Positions 32,887-38,815 of a DNA stretch of 38,815 nt are shown here, in pieces. Every line of letters begins with the position of its first letter. The stretch's first letter is position 1. Source of the stretch: Oscillospiraceae bacterium (GTDB lineage Bacteria; Bacillota; Clostridia; Oscillospirales; CAG-272); assembly GCA_015063625.1 (NCBI GenBank), contig SVTT01000016.1:1-38815 (forward strand), read 5' to 3'. The notes beneath the pieces are model-generated. The model searched no databases. It had not been told where the DNA came from and saw only the letters and a list, made by a program, of their open reading frames with translations. A program made the translations under genes and the position numbers.

Positions 32887-35800
32887 ATGGAGCATTTTTT
32901 GCCGATACACGCCCCCGCGCTATTCGCCTTTGACAGCACTGCGCTGACCGTGCAGACAGCACTGGTGGATGAAGCAACGGAGGTCCCCTTTGTCGAATTG
33001 TGCTATACCGTTTGCGGTGATCGTGCGCAAAGCGGCAAGCTGCGCATGCTTCCCGTTGACGGATTTTGTATGCGTGAGTGCTACAGTGTGTTCACGGCAA
33101 CCCTGCCTGTCGGTCTTTTGGAGGGTGGAAGGGAGCTTTGCTATCACTTTTCCTCGGGAACAGCGCAAAGCGAGGACTTTCGCGTGCCTCTGCTGCCCAT
33201 GCCCGAGATGCCTCCCCTTGCGGTGACCGAAACAGGTTTTTGGAACGGAGGCATTACCAACGCCCTTGAGCTATTGAATCCCACCGATCGCACGGTGGAT
33301 CTTTACGATTTTGAGCTGGTGCTTCTTGATGAAAAAGGCCCTGTGGGGCGTAATCCGCTTGCCGATGAGCCGGGCAAGAGTCTTTTGCCTGCGGGGGAGC
33401 GTACGGCGCTTCGTTTTCTGACCCCTTTGCTTCTCAATCGGTTCGGCGAAACAGCAAGATCCCCCCACCGCTTTTTCTCCGAGCTTGCGGAGCGCTATCC
33501 CGCCACCTGTGCCGATATCATGGAGAGAGAGCCTGTTTTGATGCAGGTAAATATTGCCGAGCATCTTGACGGAAAGGGCTACACGCTTGCCGAGGGCTGC
33601 TTTGAGCCCCCCTGTGATGACCGTGCACACAGCTATTGCCTTGTCAGAAGGGGAGAGTCGCACGAGAATGCCTTTTTCACGATTCGGCTTTGCTATGACA
33701 AAGAGAGACGCGATCTTCGCCGTTCGCACGCGCAGCTTTGGTATTTTGATCCCCGTATGCCCGAAAACGGTGTCCTGCTTGACAGCGCTGCCATGCCGAC
33801 CCCCGGCTTTGCCGATGCGAGGGAAGCACCCTTCGATCGTTGCGATGTCGCTGTACCTGTCATCATTCCACTCTCGCCCGAGGGGCGCGTGTTTCACGCC
33901 TCGGGGGATCTTTCGATCACCTTTGCGGCGCTAGGGGAACACGTGGGACGCGCGACCGTCTATTTGCGGTCAGGCGGAGATTTTGTGCCCCTGACTGCCA
34001 CGCTGAATCATGACGGCGTGTACGAGGCGATCCTGTCTTCTGACCGTGTGATGCGATCTGAGGGACATCTTGAATACTATATCGAGGTAAGCGGCGGACT
34101 CTATACTGCGCGCTTTGCTTTGCCCGAGGCACCCATCACGCTTCCTGTGGTGGACAACGCGGGCCCCCGTATCTGCTCGGTCTATCCTGCCGAGGGGCAG
34201 GTGCTTGAGCAGCCCGTGCAGCCTGAGATCAAGATCACCTATGAGGACGTGTCGGGTGTCAATACCGCCATCTCCATTCTCTGTTTTGATGGCTACAACG
34301 TGTCGGGCGATGCAGTCTTTGATGCGGACAGCGTGAGCTACGTGCCCCCCAAGCCGCTTGCCATTGGAACGCATACCGTTGAGGTCACCCTGCGCGACAG
34401 CATCGGCAACCGCACCTATCGCAAGATCGATTTTGCGGTCGGCGACGGCAAGCCGCTTTACTTGTTTGGTGGCAGTGTGCATGCACATACCCATCATTCG
34501 GACGGTGAAGGAACACCCGAGGAGGCAATGCGCCACGCCCGTGATGTGGCGCGCATGGATTTTTTTGCCGTCACCGACCGTGCGCGCTATCTTTGCGCTT
34601 CGCATTATCGGGCACAGCGTGAGCAGGCGATGCGCTTTGAGCGCCACGGTGAATTTGCCGCCCTTTGGGGCGTGGAAACGGCGTGTCGCGACCGAAGCGG
34701 CTATCAAGGCTCACTCAATATTTTGAACGTCAATGAGGTCGTGGGCAATCGCGAGGCGACCGAGCTCGCACAGGCCTTCGAGCAGCTGAGGAATACGCAG
34801 AATGCCCTCGCGGTGTTCAATCATCCGTCCGATGAATGGGGATGCTTCGACGCTCCCGTCCCCGTGGAAGCGACCGTGCGCGACCGTGCTTGCCTTGTCG
34901 ATATCAAGGGCAGTGAGGACGACCGACATTATGCCGAGCTGCTTGCAAGAGGCTGGCGCGTTGCACCGGTTTACAGCAGAGAGCGCCGCGTGGGAGATCG
35001 GGCGGGAATGGGCTTTGTGCTTGCCCCATCGCTGACGCGGGAAAACATCCTTGACGGAATGCGCCGACGGCGCACTTATGCCACCGATGATGCGACCATG
35101 CAGATCCTTTACCGCGTCAACGGCGTACCGCTTGGCAGCGTGCTGACAAGCCCCGATCGGCTGATCGTCGAGATCGAGGTCGCCACCGAGCATGCGGAGG
35201 GCATCGGAAGGCTTCAGCTGATGTGCGAGGATCGGATGGTCATTGCCGAGGTCGATGCAGGCGTGCTGCGCCGCTTTTCCTGGCAGATCGAGCTGGATCC
35301 CGATTTTGACTATTACTATCTGCGTATCACCAATGGCGCATGCTATTCGGTGACTGCCCCCGTGTTTGTGGAGGGCAGGGATCTTTTGAATATCACGGCA
35401 ATGGAATATGGCGTGACCGAGGCGTGCGAGGATCCTTACGCGGTCAGCGTCACGGTTGCCAATGACGGCGATAAAGCGCTCTCCAATGTGACGGTCGACT
35501 TCTATCTTGGCACCGAGGACGGATTCCTGCTGCGCCATCTTGCGCCTGCCGAAACCGTAGAGATCGGCGTGCTGGAATCGGGGGAAACCGTTACCGTTTC
35601 CTGCTGTCTTGCCGATGTGCGCGACAAGCGCCGTGTCAGTGCTGTGGTGTCGGGCATGGCGGGAAAGCAGCGCTATGCCGATACCGCCTACGTGCTTCTC
35701 TCGCCGCTCACGGTCAGCAAGCTGCTGCCCGTCAGCACCCCCCTCACGGGAGCAGAGATGGCGATCGAAAATCCCTTTGCTTATATCGAGCTGCACAACC

Positions 35801-36411
35801 CCACCCCCATCCTTCGTTCGCTTGACGGTTATTTTCTCAAGGTCAAAGGCGAGGATCGGCGCGCGGCGGAAAGGAAGACCTCACTTGCACTTGACGGTAT
35901 GCGTATCCCTCCCTTTGGCACGCTGGTGATCTGGCTTGACCCGACGGGCGGTAGGCTGACCGCAGAGGATTTCAATACCCGTTACGGTACTTCCTTGATC
36001 GAGCACGAGGATCTTGTGCGTGCCGACGCAGAGCTGCTTTCTTGCCTTGGAGAGGACGGCGTGCTTGATCTTTGCCTTGGAGAGGTACCGATCTGCCGCG
36101 TCCTTCTCGGTGGCGGGGAGCCTGTGGTGGACATGCCGACCGTCTGTCGCAGTCTGCCTCGCAGAACGCCTGTGGCAGAGAGGCTTTTGCTGACCGATCC
36201 GCTGTTGCCCGGACAGCTGCACGTCTTGCAGCAGCCGCACACCGTGACAGAGCTTCCCGAACGGGCTCTGCCCACCGAGGTGACTGAGGAACAGGCGAAG
36301 CAGAGAGTGATCACACGCCTGACCAAGGCGTCACTCGTGCCCTTCCGCGCCGCCGCACTGGTGGCAGGAGCGCTGTCGGCGTTCAGGGGCTTCTTCGGAG
36401 ATAAAGAATAA
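32887..36411 (+). CDS. Large multidomain protein with a degenerate PHP (CehA/McbA-like) domain and lamin-tail-like modules
   Basis: The 1174-residue protein follows AAAGGAGAGG. Residues about 110-200 and 965-1060 look like lamin-tail-type beta modules (NALELLNPTDRTVDLYDFEL; YIELHNPTPILRSLDGYFL). An Ig-like module lies at about 428-525, the PHP-like domain at 528-760, and a CARDB-like module at about 847-930. In the PHP part, H532-x-H534 and N645-H646-P647 are intact. The usual T-D-H reads T-D-R (563-565), the usual G-H-x-N reads G-S-L-N (608-611), and the usual S-D-x-H reads S-R-E-R (697-700). The ending LTRENILDGMRRRRTYATDD is classic CehA. No signal peptide is visible, although lamin-tail and CARDB modules are usually extracellular. 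It may be a non-catalytic binding protein or use a changed metal site. It is translated 19 bp after the DUF554 gene. Confidence 0.75.
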   Translation: MEHFLPIHAPALFAFDSTALTVQTALVDEATEVPFVELCYTVCGDRAQSGKLRMLPVDGFCMRECYSVFTATLPVGLLEGGRELCYHFSSGTAQSEDFRVPLLPMPEMPPLAVTETGFWNGGITNALELLNPTDRTVDLYDFELVLLDEKGPVGRNPLADEPGKSLLPAGERTALRFLTPLLLNRFGETARSPHRFFSELAERYPATCADIMEREPVLMQVNIAEHLDGKGYTLAEGCFEPPCDDRAHSYCLVRRGESHENAFFTIRLCYDKERRDLRRSHAQLWYFDPRMPENGVLLDSAAMPTPGFADAREAPFDRCDVAVPVIIPLSPEGRVFHASGDLSITFAALGEHVGRATVYLRSGGDFVPLTATLNHDGVYEAILSSDRVMRSEGHLEYYIEVSGGLYTARFALPEAPITLPVVDNAGPRICSVYPAEGQVLEQPVQPEIKITYEDVSGVNTAISILCFDGYNVSGDAVFDADSVSYVPPKPLAIGTHTVEVTLRDSIGNRTYRKIDFAVGDGKPLYLFGGSVHAHTHHSDGEGTPEEAMRHARDVARMDFFAVTDRARYLCASHYRAQREQAMRFERHGEFAALWGVETACRDRSGYQGSLNILNVNEVVGNREATELAQAFEQLRNTQNALAVFNHPSDEWGCFDAPVPVEATVRDRACLVDIKGSEDDRHYAELLARGWRVAPVYSRERRVGDRAGMGFVLAPSLTRENILDGMRRRRTYATDDATMQILYRVNGVPLGSVLTSPDRLIVEIEVATEHAEGIGRLQLMCEDRMVIAEVDAGVLRRFSWQIELDPDFDYYYLRITNGACYSVTAPVFVEGRDLLNITAMEYGVTEACEDPYAVSVTVANDGDKALSNVTVDFYLGTEDGFLLRHLAPAETVEIGVLESGETVTVSCCLADVRDKRRVSAVVSGMAGKQRYADTAYVLLSPLTVSKLLPVSTPLTGAEMAIENPFAYIELHNPTPILRSLDGYFLKVKGEDRRAAERKTSLALDGMRIPPFGTLVIWLDPTGGRLTAEDFNTRYGTSLIEHEDLVRADAELLSCLGEDGVLDLCLGEVPICRVLLGGGEPVVDMPTVCRSLPRRTPVAERLLLTDPLLPGQLHVLQQPHTVTELPERALPTEVTEEQAKQRVITRLTKASLVPFRAAALVAGALSAFRGFFGDKE

Positions 36412-36416
36412 GGAGA

Positions 36417-36459
36417 GGACTCGCGTCCCCGTACACGGGGACGCGAGTCCTTGTTTTTT
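36417..36459 (+). terminator. Terminator of the DUF554-PHP operon
   Basis: A perfect 15-bp GC-rich stem (36417-36431/36436-36450) with loop TACA is followed by TTGTTTTTT. Confidence 0.95.
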
Positions 36460-36461
36460 CC

Positions 36462-36489
36462 TTGACAGGGATGCTCCTTGTGTTAGAGT
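36462..36489 (+). promoter_or_regulatory. Upstream duplicate of the tetR promoter
   Basis: TTGACA (36462-36467) and TAGAGT (36484-36489) are 16 bases apart. The whole stretch resembles the main promoter 42 bases downstream, including CTCC-TGTGTTA in the spacer. The -10 box and spacing are weaker. Confidence 0.5.
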
Positions 36490-36503
36490 CCTCATTTTTC
36501 CTC

Positions 36504-36532
36504 TTGACACGAGATACTCCCTGTGTTATAAT
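36504..36532 (+). promoter_or_regulatory. Main promoter of the tetR-ABC operon
   Basis: TTGACA (36504-36509), 17 bases and TATAAT (36527-36532) are an exact consensus match. Confidence 0.92.
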
Positions 36533-36560
36533 AAAACAAGTGTTTTAAAACGATTGTTTT
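36533..36560 (+). promoter_or_regulatory. Probable TetR operator
   Basis: A 28-base palindrome with arms AAAACAA/TTGTTTT and centre TTTTAAAA (24 of 28 symmetrical positions) begins directly after the -10 box and covers the expected start of transcription. This is the usual place for autorepression by the TetR protein encoded next. Confidence 0.82.
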
Positions 36561-36575
36561 AGAAAGGAGAAAACC

Positions 36576-37151
36576 ATGCCTCCAAGAGCCAAATTTACCA
36601 AGGATGAGTTGGTTTGTGCCGCGCTCGATCTCGTTCGTGCAAAGGGGGAGCAAGCCCTCACCGCACGCGCACTCGGCGAGATGCTGCATTCTTCCCCCCG
36701 CCCACTGTTTACCGTGTTTGAAAGCATGGAGGAGCTGCGTGAGGAGGTCGGCAGGCGCGCGTATGAGCGATACCTTTCCTACCTTGATACCGATATGAAA
36801 AGCGGCGTATATCCGCCCTATAAGGCAAGCGGTATGGCATATATCCGCTTTGCCAAGGAGGAAAGCCGGCTTTTTAAAATGATCTTCTTGCGTGACCGCA
36901 CCGGCAAGGACCAGAGCGCGGGGCCCGACTTCGCGGCGCTTGTCGATGTGATCATGAAGGCGAATCATATCACAAGAGAGCAGGCGGAGCTGCTGCATCT
37001 TGAAATGTGGACCGCAGTGCACGGCATTGCCACCATGCTTGCCACCTCCTTCCTTGTGCTGGAGGAGGAGCTGATCAGCCGCATGCTGACCGATATTTAT
37101 TTGGGTGTAAGGACCCGTATGGCGGAGGAGAAGAAGGATGGAGGCTGTTAA
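36576..37151 (+). CDS. TetR/AcrR family transcriptional regulator
   Basis: The 191-residue protein has an N-terminal TetR DNA-binding domain (about 8-55): FTKDELVCAALDLVRAKGEQ, then ALTARALGEMLHSSPRPLFTVF, in which the recognition helix reads SSPRPLFTVF. The rest is an alpha-helical ligand-binding and dimer domain, with a C-terminal segment (TAVHGIATMLATSFLVLEEE) like the TetR_C WHG group. It probably represses its own operon through the palindrome at 36533-36560 and releases it when the exported compound binds. AGAAAGGAG precedes ATG 36576. Its end overlaps the ABC ATPase start by 14 bp. Confidence 0.9.
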   Translation: MPPRAKFTKDELVCAALDLVRAKGEQALTARALGEMLHSSPRPLFTVFESMEELREEVGRRAYERYLSYLDTDMKSGVYPPYKASGMAYIRFAKEESRLFKMIFLRDRTGKDQSAGPDFAALVDVIMKANHITREQAELLHLEMWTAVHGIATMLATSFLVLEEELISRMLTDIYLGVRTRMAEEKKDGGC

Positions 37152-37866
37152 GATCAAAGAGCTTGTTAAGCGATACGGGGACATCGTCGCAGTCGATCAC
37201 TTGACGCTTTCTGTGGAAAAGGGAGAGCTGTTCGCCCTGCTCGGCATCAACGGTGCGGGCAAGACCACCACCATCAAAATGCTGTGTGGGCTTCTTGCGC
37301 CCGATGGCGGAGATGCCCTCTTGGACGGAAAAAGTATTTTGACCCAAACAGCGGCGGTCAAGCGTATCATCGGTGTATCTCCCCAGGAAACTGCCGTCGC
37401 GCCCAACCTCACGGTGCGCGAAAATCTTGCCCTGATGTGCGGCGTGCACGGATTTTCAAGGGAGGAGACGGCGCGGAAGCTGCGGGAGATCAGTGAGCGC
37501 CTTGGTCTTCAACCGATCCTTGAGCGTCGGGCGTCCGGGCTCTCGGGCGGATGGCAGCGGCGCTTGTCGATCGCCATGGCGCTCATCGGTGAGCCGAGCA
37601 TCCTGTTTCTTGATGAGCCGACGCTGGGGCTTGACGTGATCGCGCGCAGTGAGCTGTGGGATCATATCAGGGCGCTGAAGGGCAAGGTGACGGTCATTCT
37701 CACCACGCATTACATGGAGGAGGCAGAGGCACTCTCGGACCGTGTCGGTGTGATGCGCGAGGGCAAGCTGCTTGCGCTTGATACCGTAAAGGGGCTGAAG
37801 GAGAAAACAGGCGCCTCCCGTCTTGAGGATGCCTTTATTGCCATCGTGAAGGGGGGAACGGTATGA
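37138..37866 (+). CDS. ABC transporter ATP-binding protein (ABC-2 type)
   Basis: The 242-residue ATPase has GINGAGKTT (Walker A, about 37-45), the Q loop SPQET, the signature LSGGWQRRLSIAMAL, Walker B ILFLDEPTLGLD and the H loop TTHYMEEAEALSDR. This is the DrrA/CcmA-like group that drives ABC-2 permeases in drug, antibiotic or lipid export. The ATG lies within the last codons of tetR, with GGAGGAGAAGG upstream, so translation is coupled. The stop overlaps the permease start as ATGA. Export of a toxic compound sensed by the TetR protein is the likely role; the substrate is unknown. Confidence 0.93.
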   Translation: MEAVKIKELVKRYGDIVAVDHLTLSVEKGELFALLGINGAGKTTTIKMLCGLLAPDGGDALLDGKSILTQTAAVKRIIGVSPQETAVAPNLTVRENLALMCGVHGFSREETARKLREISERLGLQPILERRASGLSGGWQRRLSIAMALIGEPSILFLDEPTLGLDVIARSELWDHIRALKGKVTVILTTHYMEEAEALSDRVGVMREGKLLALDTVKGLKEKTGASRLEDAFIAIVKGGTV

Positions 37867-38594
37867 AAATGCTCTGCTTTGCCAAACGAAATCTCAAGGA
37901 GATCCTGCGAGATCCGCTTACGGTGGGCTTTTCGCTCGGCTTCCCCCTGGTGCTTCTGCTTCTGCTTTCTGCCATTCAGGCGCGCATTCCCGTGCCACTG
38001 TTTGAGATCTCACATCTCACGCCCGGCATCACGGTGTTCGGGCTTTCCTTCATGAGCCTGTTTTCGGCAACGCTGATCGCCAAGGATCGGGAAAGTGCAC
38101 TGCTCGCACGCCTTTATACCACGCCGCTTTCGGCATCGGATTTCATTCTCGGCTATATGCTTCCGTTCCTGCCCGTTTCACTCGCACAAAGCGGCATCTG
38201 CTACCTGGTAGCACTGGTGCTGGGACTGAAGCCAACTCTTTCCATCCTCGGGGCACTTTTGCTGATCCTGCCCGTTTCGTTGCTTTTTGTTGGGCTGGGG
38301 CTTCTTTGCGGCAGTCTGCTTCAGGTCAAGCAGGTCGGCGGCATCTGCGGCGCGCTGCTTACCAATCTGACGGCGTGGCTTTCGGGCGTGTGGTTTGACC
38401 TTTCGCTGGTGGGGGGTGCCTTTGTGCGCGTGGCAAAATGCCTGCCCTTTTATCATGCGGTCGAGCTGGAGCGCATGGCGCTGCGCGGCGTATACGGTGA
38501 GATCCTGCCTCCGCTGCTGATCGTCCTCAGCTTTGCGCTTGCGGTGCTTGTCGCCGCCATCCTCTGCTTTTTACGGCAGATGAAACGGTCGTAA
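37863..38594 (+). CDS. ABC-2 type transporter permease
   Basis: The 243-residue protein has six hydrophobic segments in the ABC-2 arrangement. The amphipathic start (MLCFAKRNLKEILRDPL) contacts the ATPase. RESALLARLYTTPLSASDFI is the conserved loop between helices 2 and 3, and LPFYHAVELERMALRGVYGE precedes the last helix, as in ABC-2 permeases. It pairs with the ATPase whose gene it overlaps by four bases. The operon ends at the terminator at 38593-38629. Confidence 0.9.
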   Translation: MKMLCFAKRNLKEILRDPLTVGFSLGFPLVLLLLLSAIQARIPVPLFEISHLTPGITVFGLSFMSLFSATLIAKDRESALLARLYTTPLSASDFILGYMLPFLPVSLAQSGICYLVALVLGLKPTLSILGALLLILPVSLLFVGLGLLCGSLLQVKQVGGICGALLTNLTAWLSGVWFDLSLVGGAFVRVAKCLPFYHAVELERMALRGVYGEILPPLLIVLSFALAVLVAAILCFLRQMKRS

Positions 38595-38629
38595 AAAAGG
38601 TCCCGTGGTGCATCACGGGACCTTTTTTT
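38593..38629 (+). terminator. Terminator of the tetR-ABC operon
   Basis: GGTCCCGTG (38599-38607) pairs with CACGGGACC (38614-38622), flanked by six A and seven T; it overlaps the stop codon and can work in both directions. Confidence 0.93.
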
Positions 38630-38697
38630 ATTCAAGAATATTGGTGGTGATCAGACCCACACCTAGGGACAAGAGAGCGAATAGAACACGGTTTGAA

Positions 38698-38783
38698 GGG
38701 GCAGATCTCCGCCCATGCTGCCGCAAAAGCCTTGTAAATATCCGCATATTCACGGCGGCTTTTGCGTTGCCTTGGCAAAAATC
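38698..38783 (-). repeat. Structured repeat element, right copy
   Basis: On the minus strand the base stem pairs 38786-38774 with 38714-38701, partly by G-T pairs. The middle stem pairs CGCAAAAGCC with GGCTTTTGCG (plus-strand positions 38722-38731 and 38757-38766). The apex AATAT/ATATT is capped by GCGG on the minus strand (38737-38750). The apical block and base-stem blocks match the left copy at 168-255. Related sequence continues to the window end at 38815, where TCGAGG is also shared with the left copy. No gene is seen in 38630-38815. Confidence 0.65.
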
Positions 38784-38815
38784 TGCTCCCTTAAAACTCG
38801 CCTCGACCCACAGTC

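Overview
The window looks like a stretch of chromosome from an anaerobic, spore-forming member of the Clostridia. The signs are a gene for an alpha/beta-type small acid-soluble spore protein, a GlpP-controlled anaerobic glycerol-3-phosphate oxidation operon with a DUF1667 gene, KtrAB potassium uptake, L-lactate dehydrogenase, tRNA genes with encoded CCA, strong AGGAGG ribosome sites, and many sigma-A promoters of the form TTGACA-17-TATAAT. No phage, transposase, integrase or CRISPR genes were seen. Both ends of the window lie in copies of the same structured repeat, so it may be an assembly contig that broke at repeats (inference).

Layout. 1-411: a non-coding repeat region with a 27-nt terminal inverted repeat and a structured element, then a promoter overlapped by a perfect palindrome. 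412-6630 (+): a membrane-anchored beta-rich protein, an ArsB/NhaD-type permease, the spore protein, a Na/Pi-cotransporter-like protein and an HTH-ATPase-STAS-like protein. 6798-8361 (-): ldh and a ferritin-like gene. 8507-10524 (+): ktrB-ktrA. 10569-12410 (-): typA. 12647-13310: tRNA-Thr, tRNA-Tyr and 2.8 copies of a 162-bp repeat. 13430-16474 (+): an FNT-family channel, a modular palindromic repeat, a DUF2156 protein and a D-2-hydroxyacid dehydrogenase. 16502-20243 (+): the glpP operon. 20726-30230 (-): an ABC-F ATPase, two MacB-like ABC half-transporters and ligA. 30401-31320 (+): a flavodoxin-like gene, then tRNA-Lys with a duplicated 3' end and terminator. 31428-31919 (-): a small membrane protein. 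32097-36411 (+): a DUF554 protein and a 1174-residue PHP-like protein. 36462-38594 (+): a TetR-regulated ABC-2 exporter. 38595-38815: terminator and the second copy of the structured repeat.

The clearest physiological units are the glp operon, the ktrBA pair, the paired MacB-like transporters and the tetR-ABC operon. In the glp operon the promoter is followed by an intrinsic terminator in the leader, then by glpP, which encodes the antiterminator, so the operon is probably self-controlled. The tetR operon has an operator over its start site.

The most unusual content is non-coding. First, a structured element at both window ends keeps its fold although its long stem has changed sequence. Second, both tRNA operons are followed by repeat modules that carry hairpins, a degenerate copy of the local tRNA 3' end, and a copy of the terminator. 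Third, a palindromic element is built from four GTGATGTT-like units facing four reverse-complement units. The large PHP-like protein keeps its first histidine motif but has lost most other expected metal ligands.
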